DNA of 64,000 bases from Phragmites australis (Eukaryota > Streptophyta > Magnoliopsida > Poales > Poaceae), in assembly GCF_958298935.1 (NCBI RefSeq), contig NC_084923.1, positions 24,404,501 through 24,468,500 on the forward strand, in the 5' to 3' direction. The notes under the pieces are model-generated. The model did not search any database and had not been told where the DNA came from. It saw nothing but the letters and a program-made list of their open reading frames with translations. Positions within the stretch are counted from its first letter, which is position 1, and each line of letters begins with the position of its first letter. The position numbers and the translations under genes are program-made. Shown piece by piece: positions 48,093 through 59,780 of this stretch.

Positions 48093-48628
48093 ATGGCGCA
48101 CACCAGTAGCCAGCCCACCTTCCCCAAATCCAAATGTGATGCGGTGAGGCTAAAGCAAATGCATGACACCGACCTGCTCACTCATCGCCTATGCCGAGCT
48201 GGAGAAGCTGGTGGCCGACGAGAAAGAGGTGAGGCTTACGCTTTAGTAGGAGAAGACCACACTCGTTGCCCGAAGCACCAAGCAGTTGGAGAATGAGCAG
48301 ACGACCCACAGTTTTCTGAGGGACGCCTTCCTAGCAATGCGGGGGGCCCTAAGAAGCATCAGGCTAGAAGTCATAGGGCCAAATGAAGAAATCACGCTGG
48401 GCTAGGCCTATGCCATCAGTATCTGGCAGAGAAGTTCACCCAGCTCCTGGGCATCCAGGTGGCGAGGACCACAAAAGACGTGGAGAAGGCAGCAAAAGCC
48501 TCGGTGGAGTACGTTCTCTAGTGCTACTACTGTCGTGACCCCAACTTCAACCTTGAGGCTACAGGTGAGTGCCAAGGGCTGGTGGAGTATGTAGGGTCTC
48601 TCTTCCTAGTTGTAACCACCGAAGAGTA
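48093..48628 (+). pseudogene. Gag-like / gypsy-associated coiled-coil ORF, degenerate
   Basis: ATG at 48093 opens MAHTSSQPTFPKSKCDAVRL. The frame shifts within about 100 bases. Helical, charged text then continues: KTTLVARSTKQLENEQTTHS, FLRDAFLAMRGALRSIRLEV, YLAEKFTQLLGIQVARTTKD and KAAKASVEYVL, with stops, ending at about 48628. It resembles the C-terminal part of the 'putative gypsy-type transposon' proteins common in grasses. This is recognised from style, with no catalytic motif. The following 48630-49295 has only small frames without domains. Confidence 0.45.
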
Positions 48629-49295
48629 AATGTCGCCCTGTAACTTAGGTTTGTATCATATTTGAAAGAAAAATTTCATTTCTTTCATGGGCTTGTATCG
48701 CTGTTGTGGTCGTAGAGCTCTTGTATTGTGTGGCCCTCCTACTTGCTCCACGCCCCTGACCACCTCCATCGACGACTCCATTGACCAGTGCAATTGGAAA
48801 GCGGTGGCTGAGTGTGAACTTATGTTCACGGTCGAGCGAGAGACCCTGCAGAGCAATTTCTTCGAGGTGCACCAGCCTTGCCACAGACTAAGCCACATGA
48901 AGTCTTAGGCCAACTAAGTAAGCCTCGAACAGTTGACTCCCATGTGTTTTGCGGCATGTTTCTTCGACCAGCCTATCGTGAGGAGCTGCTAGTGTCGCAA
49001 AGGGACCTAAAGTGGATGACGAGGGAAAATGACTAGCGGCGGGTGTATTTCTACGATTGCTTTAGTCTGACATTTTCTCCCTTCAACTCGCTGCTTCGGT
49101 CTGCTGGCGTTCAAGTTCATCCAACTCCTAGGAGCACTATGACTGGTCATATCGACTGTCTCATAATAGCCTCCGAGCAGGCAGGTGAACTCAAGCAGAG
49201 GCTTCGCAAGACCGTTGGTGACCACATTTTTTAGGTCAGAGTCTATGACACTTGCTTGAGTCAGCGATCACTTTTTCGATCTCAACTTTGCTCCG
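48629..49295. other. Unassigned sequence downstream of gag-like pseudogene
   Basis: Overlapping small frames on both strands (48645-48908, 49007-49234) show no recognisable domain. It is probably the remainder of the same decayed retroelement. Confidence 0.3.
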
Positions 49296-50197
49296 TGTGA
49301 AGACCCCGACCTTGGGTTCCTTCGTGCCTCATGTATCAGTCTCTGGATCAAGTAGCTAATACGCACAGAATTTAATAGAACAATATCAAATACATATTTC
49401 ATATAAAATAATTACCTAAAGTGGGCGAAAGATAGTCTTGTGGACTAGGATCCACGGTGGACCAGCCAGGCAGAATAGCCTACAATGGAGCATAGCGAAA
49501 CAAATGATGAAACCCAATGCCACAAGCAACTCGGGTGCGGACACAACCTTAGACTTCTTTTGTTTGACTTCATCTGGGTTGAGATTGATCTCCATCTCAA
49601 CAATCTGAAAGCAACAAGACTGAGTACGAAAGATACTTAACAAGTCCTATACTACTTCGAGGGGTTGATAGACGCATAAAAGATAATGCAAGAACAAGGC
49701 TTTATGGTTTAGTTTTAAGCGTAAAGAAGTTTTATGTGGGTATCCATTTATATATTCTCCATTGATAGCTTTTAAAATAGTTTTAACAAGGAATATCTGG
49801 TGGTTTTCGATCCTAGGAGGGGCTAAACCTCACTTCACAGTCCCTATTACATGTCTGGTGTACCTATAGTACCACGAGCTCTTGGCTGATTGAGCTAGCA
49901 ACCTCATCACATGGACATCTAGTCTACACACTAACTTATTAAGACACACGCACCCTGAGTCTAATTATTGAGGATACTACTTTCATATGTCCATGACCAT
50001 AGACATGGCTATTCGAATAGGTTTATACTCTGCAAAGATTTTACACTGTACCCACGTGATATGCTCAACCTTCAACTGTTACAAGCAGATAAACGAATCA
50101 TACCGAGACACTTCAATCACTTTTCCCACCGGGCTTTTCTATGTGATCCGTCAAGTACCAGTGACCTTGTACTAAATGCTAGATTGGCTTTTGCCAT
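49296..50197 (-). repeat. Gypsy LTR fragment (same family as 52454-54959 and 62479-64000)
   Basis: It begins TGTGAAGACCCCGACC and stays collinear with the other two copies through GGATCAAGTAGCT, GAGTACGAAAG, GGAGGGGCTA and AATCATACCGAGACAC. It stops abruptly at 50197, where the copia LTR at 50198 starts. It is therefore the left part of an LTR broken by copia C. Confidence 0.82.
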
Positions 50198-51904
50198 TGT
50201 AGTGAAAATGACCATATTAGGCTATGATTGTAATTTTGATAATTAATGACAATATAGTCATTGAGACTAACATATTTGTCAAGAATATATGTTAGTAGGT
50301 CTCATTGATGCAATACATCAAGAAGCCACCACAATTGGGATAAAGTTTGATTGAATTAAAGAAGTCCCAAGAGAATTGACCTTACCGAAAGGTCCGATGC
50401 AGAGGATTTTGCACTCACCGGATCATTATACACAGAGGCAGATAGCCTCACTGGATAGTCCGATGCTCTGTGTGTTGAACTCAACGGAGTATTTCTGATA
50501 AAACGGAAGAAGACTGATGACCTCACTCGATAGTCCGGTGATCTGCACTGGGTACACTGGAGCATTTCTTGCAGAGAAGAATGCGAGTGTAGAAAACTGA
50601 AGATCAACCCACCAGAAGGTTCCGTGCTTCATTTGTGTACACCAGAGTATAGTACCAGAACATTTCTTGCAGAGGCGACTGCAAGTGTTGAAGAATGAAG
50701 ATCAACTCACCGGATAGTCTGGTGATCACAGGGATAGTTGCACCGGAGCTTTTCCAAAGAAAAGAAGAGAATGTTTAACTCACTGTATGATCCAATGTAA
50801 ATGGAATGAACACCAGATGAATGCCATGGAGCATTTTCCCCAGAGAGGCTGCAAAGGCTCAGATGGCTCAAGATAACTCACCAGAAGGTTCGGTGATAGA
50901 TTTGAAGGCACACCAGAGTGTTCGGTGTTCACAGAGGTTATGAGTAGAATTCTAACAGCTAGTTTCTGAGTTTGTACTCACGAGATGATCCGGTGTGAGT
51001 ACTCTGTTCTCGTTGGATCATTCGGTGTTAACAGCTTTTTTGAGTTGTTGGAAAAACTGCTAGTTGGCGGGTTTGAGGCTATAAATACCCTACTCAGTTA
51101 TTTGAAGGTGTGATATACTGCTGGAGTCTAGAGGAAGCTCATATACACTTCAGAAGACATCCAAGCCACCAAAGTGCTTAAAGTGATCATCAAAGGCAAT
51201 TAAGCACAAGATTAGAGAGTGTTTAATGCTTATAGGCCTAGAGTGAGTTATAGCTAGGTGTTGCAGCTTGAAGAAGGGATCAAGAAGTGATTCTAGCTTG
51301 TATCGAGTAGTACGCCAGCATCTTGAAGTCTTGGTGACTCACCAATATCTTGGACCTTGGTGGCTCAAGCTTGTTGACCCTCTGACTTGGTGTGGAGCGG
51401 CAGCACGACATGTGTATGGGGACGCGGAGATCCTTGCCTTAGTGGCTCAAGCTCTGAAGTGATCACGGTGGTAAGTAACCAGAAAAGAGGCTAATGATGA
51501 GACCTTGGCTTGGTGGCTCATCATGCTTGAGATATTGTCTTGGTGACTTGGTAGCTCAAGAGCCATGACCGGAAGAGACTTGACAACTGAGAGCATATCC
51601 TTTATGGAGCTCCAATGTGGATTAGAGGTGATATTCATACCATTGATATCACAGGATAAAAATCCCTTGTGTCAAGTTTTGTTTCTGTACCTTATTTATG
51701 TCTTTACATTTATACACTTGCAATTTACCTTACTAGAGTATGTTGCTATCCTCTTGAGCGGTAGAGTAGACACATTAGATAAATCTAGAGCATATTTAGA
51801 TAGAAATTGATATAGGTTTATCTTGTAATATTTTTGGAGCCATTTTATTTTAGGTTTCTAAGTGTCCTAATTCACCCCCTCTTAGGACGTCACTGTTCCT
51901 CTCA
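50198..51904 (+). repeat. 5' LTR of copia C
   Basis: It begins TGTAGTGAAAATGACC and ends ACTGTTCCTCTCA, followed after two bases by a perfect primer-site start TGGTATCAGAG (51907). It is the same family as the solo LTR 38696-40342 (reverse) and fragment 9131-10803. Frames inside it are not genes. Confidence 0.92.
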
Positions 51905-51906
51905 AT

Positions 51907-51918
51907 TGGTATCAGAGT
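51907..51918 (+). promoter_or_regulatory. Primer binding site of copia C
   Basis: TGGTATCAGAGT matches the initiator-Met primer complement at its first eleven bases and abuts the LTR. Confidence 0.88.
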
Positions 51919-51969
51919 CTCATGCTCTTGATAGGCTTAGCATCCTACAATTATGATGTCCATGATTAG

Positions 51970-52453
51970 GATGGATACCTATAGTGCTCCACTTTTTGAT
52001 GGCATAAATTTCTCCCGTTGAAAAATTCTAATATCTTATTATTTGCAAGGTAAAGGTTTAGATGTTTGGAGAGTCCCGAAGGAAGGGATGAGACTTCGCA
52101 TCACTAACAAGGAGAGCCAATTCGATATATTGGTGAAAAGTATCCTTTTATCATCTTTAAATATTGATGCATTTAATCGTATTTATTCTCTCGCCAAGTC
52201 ACATGATATTTAGACTACTCTCATTGAAATTCATGAAGGCACAAAGGATGCGCATAATGAGAAATATCACGTACTTGTTACTAAGCTCAATAGCATCAAA
52301 CAATTTACCCATGAAAGTGCTAATGACATATACTCATGTTTGAATATTCTTGTCAATAAGATCAATAGGCCAGGTTTGACGCCAATTGATGATGATCAAG
52401 TGGTGAGAAGAATACTTCAAGCTCTTTTTTCAAAGTACAAATTGATAGTCTCA
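51970..52453 (+). pseudogene. Copia C gag N-terminal fragment, cut by gypsy insertion
   Basis: The frame reads MDTYSAPLFDGINFSR, then TGA where Trp is expected (about 52018), KILISYYLQGKGLDVWRV, a second stop at about 52210, and LIEIHEGTKDAHNEKYHVL through QALFSKYKLIVS. This is the UBN2 gag pattern. It ends at 52453, where the minus-strand gypsy LTR begins. The rest of the element is not in the window, or lies beyond the gypsy. Confidence 0.82.
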
Positions 52454-53941
52454 TGTGTCACCTGTATCAATGGATCAAGTAGCTGATATGCATAATATAA
52501 CAGTTATAGTATCATAATCAAACTTTGTACATAAGTATTAGTTTTTAGAGAACGAAATGTTACAAACCATATTGTATATTACAAACATGGCCGAACGGCC
52601 AACAAAAAGCATAGCAGAAAACAAAGACTCAAAGCCATAAACAGCTAGGGTGCGAACATGACTCATAAGACTACTTTTCATCCTCGCCTTCATCTCTGAC
52701 GAAGTCGACATCAACTTCCTCATCTGAATGACTGCAAGAGTGAGTACGAAAGGTACTCAACAAGCCCTATACTAGTTCAAGGTGTTTATGCAGGTATCCA
52801 ATTGCATCATCTATGTTTGACTATAAAACAGTTTAAATAGTTCAAAAATAGGTAACAAACTATATCTGGGGGTTTTCGGTCCTAGGAGGGGCTACGCCTC
52901 ACTCTGTAGTCCCTATCATCACATGTCGTGTAACTCTAGTACCACCCAACTTCTGGCGGATTGAGCCAAGAATCTGATCACATGGATATCTAGTCCACAC
53001 ACTCACTCATCAAAACATATGCACCCAGAGTCTATTCAAGCGTGACCATGCCTTTGCATGTCTATGACCGTAGACACAACTATTCAAATAGGTTTACACT
53101 CTGCAGAGGTTGTACCGCTTTATCCATGTGATATGCTCCGCCTCCAACCATTACAAGTGGAGGAGCGAATTATACCGAGACACTCCAATCACTTTTCCTG
53201 CTGGGATTTTCTACGAGATTTACCCCCAATCGCCAAAGTCCATGTACTGAAGGCCAATCCCCTTTTTAAGCCTAGGCCGATACTAGCAACTTTCAAACAG
53301 AGGGATAGATGGACACTTGACTGCTCGCTGCTCTCAACATCCTAGTTGATATGTAGATTAGTTGAAAACATAGGTTCAATATGATTAAGGAGATATGACT
53401 TGCCTTCTCCGAGGTTTTCTTCAAAGTCTTAGTTGTAGTCAGGATCTTCCTCACTCCTGATGCTCCCGGCGGAGCACTCGCATAATTCTGGTGGTTCTGC
53501 AATACGACTATGATAAATAATAGAGATACTAGAGAAGAATCAAATAATACCAAATGAAAAACCAAATGAGCGCTAATGTATATCACACTATGATGGACAT
53601 GTAGATATTGAATTTAGATGAATTTTGGCAAAAGAATCACCAAGATTAGAGCCAGGACGGAGAAGTTGTGACTCATAGAAGATTTAATCTAAAATTAAAT
53701 CAGGAAATTATAAAATTGCACTACTCATAGGTGGGGCCCATGGGTGGGATCCACTAAACAGTACTGGCTCGGATGGCCTGACTTCGGCTCGGACAGCCTT
53801 CCGTCGGGCTTCCGATGAACAGACAACAACACAAGGATGACGGTGGCACCCTGGAGCTCCTCGGTGGCTTGTGGACGGCAGATTGGTGATAGTGGAGGTG
53901 CAGTGGCATGAATGGCAGTGGCAGTGAGGTGGCGTGGAGAA

Positions 53942-53984
<43 letters not shown>

Positions 53985-54959
53985 TCGGGGGTTCTATTTA
54001 TAGAGGGGAGGGGCGTACAGAGAGGCGGTGCGCACGTGACGCCTTGTGGACATCAGTGGGAAGAGCAGTGGCAATGTGGCAGGGCTACTCCCACCGCTTT
54101 TCCTGTGGTACGGGCGCTCTGCGTCGTCCATGTGAGTGCGTGGGTGTGAAAGTCACGCGACGCGGAGGCATGGGGTGCACAAGCATGGGCGGAGGCCGAG
54201 CAGGGATATTTTCCCAAAGGGGAAAACAGCGGCCGGCATGGTGTCGTGCTGGAGGAAAGACGAGAAGGAGGGAGGGCAGGCAACTGATCGATGTGCGACA
54301 CGTGGTCAGCCACGCTCGAGCGGGAGCACATGCACAGGAGGGCTATCCACCGTGACAGCGAGCAGGCCCAGTGGGCGGAGCGGCGTGGTCATGGCCCAAC
54401 ATGGGGAAAGAAGGAGGGGTTAAGAAAGGAAGGTCGGGCCGGTTGCCGTGGGCCATGTGAGAGAGAAGGGAAAGACGTTCGACCCGGGAAGAGAGAAAAC
54501 AAAAATGGAATAAGCAATTAGATTTAAATTCAAATTGAGGTATTTGAATTTGGATTAATATCAATTCAAATAAACATATTTGAATTGTGATTTGGAGTTG
54601 GATCTTGATACTTGAGGGAGGATTCGAATCAAGTTGGATTTGGGTTGAATAGAAACTAAAAATAGATTTGAAATTGAGAGACATTCAATTTCAAATATCC
54701 ACACAAAGAACCATAAAAACCATAAACCAACACATACGAACCAATTTAATGTAGGAATTATTTTTAAAACAATTTTAGTGCATCTAGAAATACCTGGTCA
54801 ACTTAATACATTTAATATATATAAATGTATACATACTAGTAGATATCATACATTCATATACATATTTCATTAATTTTAGTTAGCCTAATTAATCACAAAA
54901 AGTTTTAGTTTCAAGCAAAAACTTATAATTAACTAATATGCTAAACTCAGGATGTTACA
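52454..54959 (-). repeat. 3' LTR of the gypsy chromovirus
   Basis: Read on the minus strand it begins TGTAACATCCTGAGTTTAGC (54959), a classic gypsy LTR start, and runs to about 52454. It lacks about 25 bases of the usual end seen at 49296. It contains a GC-rich patch and a (GA)n tract (about 53944-53980). The open frames at 53912-54521 are products of this patch, not genes. Confidence 0.85.
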
Positions 54960-54985
54960 AACCTACCCTCACTTAAACAGAATCT

Positions 54986-55090
54986 CGACCTCAAGATTCA
55001 GAAAGCTTGTTGAAGAGGTTTGAAAACTCCTTCATTAGATCCTCTTCACGTTCCCATATAACTTCTGCTTCTATGTGATTACTCCACTGT
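54986..55090 (-). pseudogene. Chromodomain C-terminal half of the gypsy pol
   Basis: The minus-strand frame reads WSNHIEAEVIWEREEDLMKE to a stop near 54986, the second half of the chromovirus chromodomain (W-x-W/E-x-E type). Its first half (ILDVATRQTRRTIERFCRIQ) lies at about 56575-56640 beyond the solo LTR. The domain targets integration through chromatin marks in related elements. Here it is split. Confidence 0.8.
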
Positions 55091-56569
55091 TGTCGGTGTA
55101 TCAAGAACCGGGGGTCCCTGAGTCCCGAGGCCAGGCCAGCCATCCACCATATGGCGCCATCCCGCGAGGTCTCTCATAAAGGATGAGAATAGTTCAAGTC
55201 CCGGGAGAAGGTGCTCGGGGCCACAGTCCGTGGTTCCCAAGCACCCCAGTTCCCCGATGATCTGCGGAGTTTAAGTACCGGGAAGAAAGTGCTCGGGGGG
55301 TGCCCGGTCACCCCCGAGCGCCCTAGTCCCCCGACGATCAGAAGAGCCAAGTTCCGGGAGAGAGTGCTCGGGACTGCGCGTGGCAGCTCCCGAGCGCTCG
55401 GTTCCCCGAGGATCCGCGTAAGAGTGCTCGGGGCTACACGTGGCAGCCCCCGAGCACTCGGTTCCCCGAAGGTTCGTGCAAGAGTGCTCGGGAGAGAGTG
55501 CTCGGGGAGGTGAACAGTACCCCCGAGCGCCCGGTACCCCGAGGACAAGGATAGGCATTCTCGGGAGAGAGTGCTCAGGGAGGTGAACAGTACCCCCGAG
55601 CACTCAGTGCCCCGACGACCCAGAAAGACCCCCGAGGCACCCGCCGATGAGGTGTCAATCAGTCAGAGGTCCGAAGCCGCATTTAATGAGCGTGTGTGGC
55701 CTGACATCCCCAACTGCTCCCGCCGCAGTGTCAGTTCCTGCCATGTTCTGGCAGAGAGGCATGGGGCTATTAATTGCACGGGTCCCGTCCCGTATTATCC
55801 GGCGTGTCTCGGGATAATATCGCCAGGATCAAGGCGTTCCGTCTGCCGCCCTGCTGTGGCAGAGGAACAAGACAGGGCGGGCACGCCGAGTTGCTCTGCG
55901 GCTGCCCGGTGGGCCCCCTCTACGGCACCCGTTGCCAGGGCGTTTATGGTGACAGGTGGCCGGGCGTGCAGCGTTTTTTCCACCCCCGGTCACTTCACCC
56001 AGAAGAAATGATGACGCCCTTCCAAGTCACGGCGTCTTGGAACTTGTGCCCCCCTCCTTCCCGTTCGGGGCATGTCTCAGCCGGCGAGTGCATAAAAGAG
56101 TCGGCACACAGAAGAGAAGAAAAAGACCAGGAGAACCCAACCCAATCCGAAGGTCCAAAGAAGGAAGAGGGAATTCGAACAAGCCAACAATCCAAGCATC
56201 GAACGGACAAGCACCCAAGCATCAAGAACCGAACCATAGACCAACCCAAGGCACAGTCCCTGCCCAAGAACAAGGAGCCTCAAGCTCTTAGTTAGACAAA
56301 TATTCTTGTAACCAGCAAATCCTTGAGGGACTTCCTCAGGACAGTTATTACATCCATACAGGAGTAGGGTATTACGCCCCCGTGCGGCCCGAACCTGTCT
56401 AAATTCCGGTGCATTTACTCCTCTTTGCACTAGATCATTACCCCCACCACCGGCCGTTGCATTTACTCTCATTCATTTCTCCGACGAACTTATTCAGGAT
56501 CATCCCCCCGGCCGAATCTCTAAAAAGGGGTCTCTCGGGATCCCTGCGACAGGAGTTAATCCTCCGACA
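55091..56569 (+). mobile_element. Solo LTR (gypsy-type, TGTCGG...CCGACA) inside the chromodomain
   Basis: It begins TGTCGGTGTATCAAG and ends CCTCCGACA, with a 6-bp terminal inverted repeat. The target duplication ACTGT lies at 55086-55090 and 56570-56574. Modules of about 65-70 bp (AGAGTGCTCGGG...CCCCGAGCGC...CCCCGAGGA) repeat at 55290-55620. A TATA-like GCATAAAAGAG at about 56090 suggests plus orientation. There is no internal region. Long GC-rich frames across it are by-products of the repeats. Confidence 0.93.
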
Positions 56570-59500
56570 ACTGTATTCGACAGAACCTTTCTATTGTTCT
56601 TCTGGTTTGACGGGTTGCCACATCCAAGATTCAGATGGGTCTTTCCTCATACTGAAGATCTTGTTGTAGATCTATAATTTCTAGAGGGGCCTATTCTTTT
56701 GGAACTCTCAAGCATTTCTTTAACTATGAGACATGAAACATATTGTGCACATCGGACATTTCTTCTAGAAGTGCTAACTCATAAGCCACTGTTCCAATCT
56801 TGTCGAGTATCTCATAAGGTCTCACGTATTTAGGTGCTAGCTTTCCATGAACTTGAAATCTTCGGCTTCCTCTTATTAGGGATACTTTGAGGTAGACGTA
56901 GTCTCCAACTTCGAAGGTCAAGTCTCTACCCCAGTTATCTGCATAACCTTTCTGTCTGCTCTGAGCTGCTCTCAGATTTTCTCTTATCTTAGCAACTCTT
57001 TCTTCTGCATCTTTTATTAACGAAGGTCCAAAGAGTGTACGCTCTCCTACTTCTGACCATAGTAGATGTGTTCTACATTTCCTTCCATACAATGCCTCAA
57101 AAGGTGACATTTTTAGACTAGCTTGGAAGCCGTTGTTGTATTAGACCTCCGCAAATGATTGACTTATCTCCCAGTCTTTTTCATAGGTTATCACACAAGT
57201 TCTCAGAAGATCTTCTAAGATTTAGTTTACTCTTTCCATCTGACCATCAGTCTGTGGGTGGTAAGCAGAACTAAAATGAAGTGTAGTTTCTAAGGCAGTA
57301 TGTAGACTTTTCCAAAATCTCGATGTGAACTAGGGTCCTCTATCAAAGACGATCCTGCTTGGGATTCTGTGCAACCTCATAATATTGTCAATATACAAGT
57401 CTGCCAATTTGTCCCCTCTATAGGTTGTTTTGACTGGTATAAAGTGGGCTACTTTTGTCAGACAATCCACTATAACCTATATGGAGTCGTTACCCCTCTG
57501 AGTTCTTGGTAATCCGACTATGAAATCCATACCAATTTCATCTCACTTCCATGTTGGGATCGGTAATGGCTGTAGTAATCATGCTGGCCTTTGGTGCTCT
57601 GCTTTGATCCTTTGACATGTGTAGCATCGAGCGACAAATTCTGCTATGTCAACTTTCATTCCAGTCCACCAGTATTTGGTCTTCAGGTCTGTGAACATCT
57701 TGGTACATCCGAGATGAATGGAATAGGGGGAGTTGTGGACTTCATCCATAATTAACTTCCTAAGATTTTTCCGATCCAACACACATAACCGATCCTTGTA
57801 CCACACCGTTCCTTGTTGATCAATTTTGAACCCTGGTGCTTTATCTAATTCAGTATTCTTTTTTACTTCTAGAATCTCTTCATCTTCTGACTAGGCCTCA
57901 CAGATTCTATCCTCTAGTGTTGGATATACCACTAGAGTGTGAACTTTCCTTGTGTTATGTGCAGATTCAGATGTTGTATTTTGGCAAAAAGCTCTGACCT
58001 TAACTCCTGCACTCATAGGTCGTGGTTGTAAACTTTCCTACTCAGGGCGTCAGCCACAACATTAGCCTTGCCTGGGTGATATTGGATACTCAGATCAATT
58101 CTAACCACCTTCGTTGACACATATTCAACTCAGACTGAGTGAATATATACTTCAGGCTCTTGTGATTCGTATAGATCTCGCACTTATTCCCTAATTTAAG
58201 TACATGTACAACTGTTGCTAACTCCAGGTCATGAGTTGGGTAGTTTTCTTCATGTGGCTTCAGTTGCCTGGATGCATAAGCCACAACCTTGTCATCATGC
58301 ATCTATACACAGCCGAAACCCTGGTGTGAGGCATCACAGTAGACCACAAAGTCCTTTTGGATATCTGGCATTTTTAACACGGGGGTTGTAGTTAGTATCT
58401 TCTTGAGTTCTTAGAAACTATTTTCGTAGGCTTCATCCCATTCAAACTTGGCATCTTTCTGGAGAAGCTTTGCCATTGGCTTAGCTATCTTTGAAAACCC
58501 TTCAATAAACTTACAGTAGTAACCCTCCAATCCAAGGAAGCTTCTTATTTATGAGAAATTGATTTGTTGAATCCAGTCAACTACTACATCAACATTTGAA
58601 GGGTCCACTGATATTCCATCCGCTGTCAGAACATGTCCAAGAAATGCTGATGTTCTTTTAGCCTTTTCATAATCACTCTCAGATATTGTTCTTGCTCTTC
58701 TGCACTCATTGAATAGACAAGAATATCATCAATGAACACTATCACAAAATTATCTAGTTCATCCATGAATATCTTAGTAATCAGGTTCATGAAGTATGCC
58801 GGGGCATTTGTAAGTCCAAATGACATGATTGTGAACTCATATAATCCATATCTTGTTACAAAGGTGGTCTTCTGAATGTCACTTTTCCTATTCTTCAATT
58901 GGTAGTATCCAGATCTCAAATCTATCTTAAAGAAGTACTTGGCTCCTCTTAACTGACCGAACAAATCATCAATCCGGTGTAGTGGGTACTTATTTTTTAT
59001 GGTCATCTCATTCAAGGAATTGTAATCAACACACATCTTTTGACTCCTATCTTTCTTCTCTATAAATAGAACTGGTGATCCCCAAGGTGAAGAACTAGGT
59101 CTAATGAACCCACTTGTTTGTAATTCTCTGGTCTATTCCTTCAATAACTCCAGTTCATTGACTGGCATCCTGTAAGGTCTCTTAGCAATCAGGGCTGTTC
59201 CGGGTAGGAGATCAATAACAAATTCTATATCACGGTTCGGTGGCATACCAGGTAATTCCTGTAGGAATACATATGGGGACTCACATACTACTGGCACATA
59301 TTCTATTGACTAGGCAGTTAAGTTGCATACCTTTGGGTCAGATTTGGGCCCTTTAGGCTCAAACTCTACCTTGATTCCTTTATGATTGACCAGTGTAACT
59401 CTTCTGCTAGCACACACTATATTGCCTTCATGCTTGTTTAACCAATCTATTCCTAGTATGACATCTATTCTATTTGAATTCAGAATAACTAGGTTTGCTA

Positions 59501-59780
59501 GGAACTATACCCCACTTAAACAGAGTTTAACCTAGGGGCATCGTAGACGACACAACATACTTCCCGCAGGGGATTGAATCAGCTTAGGATTCTTAAGAAC
59601 CACATTGGCAATTTATGAAGTGCAGCAAACTTTGAAGAAACAGACGAATGCAAAGCTCCAAAATTAAATAAGACTACTGCAAGGGTTGAGTTGACTGGGA
59701 ACTCATCGAGTATGACTTTCGGTGCTTCCTGCGCTTCCTGGGTGTCGATTGTGTTAACGCGGCCTCGTCCATAGTTTTGT
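56570..59780 (-). pseudogene. Gypsy pol: protease, RT, RNase H, integrase, chromodomain start
   Basis: Read from high to low coordinates: a protease relic in which the active Asp is Asn (NFGALHSS; Asn codon 59663-59665), followed by DVILGIDWLN near 59450; RT at 59036-58626 with [25 protein letters not shown] and the catalytic FIDDILVYS (58710-58736); RNase H near 58302-58090 ([24 protein letters not shown]); integrase zinc finger at 57806-57579 (H..H, CYTCQRIKAEHQRP); a core with stops; integrase C-terminus at 57110-56724; and the first half of a chromodomain to 56570. Many stops separate the pieces. The core would copy and integrate the element, but this copy is inactive. Confidence 0.9.

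Noticed and set aside
53912..54521. Plus-strand frames including a (RE)n-rich 147-codon protein
   Set aside because: They translate a GA microsatellite and the GC-rich part of a gypsy LTR.
55174..56295. Long GC-rich open frames on both strands (up to 173 codons)
   Set aside because: They lie inside a solo LTR with internal repeats and have no domain; GC-rich sequence yields long open frames by chance.
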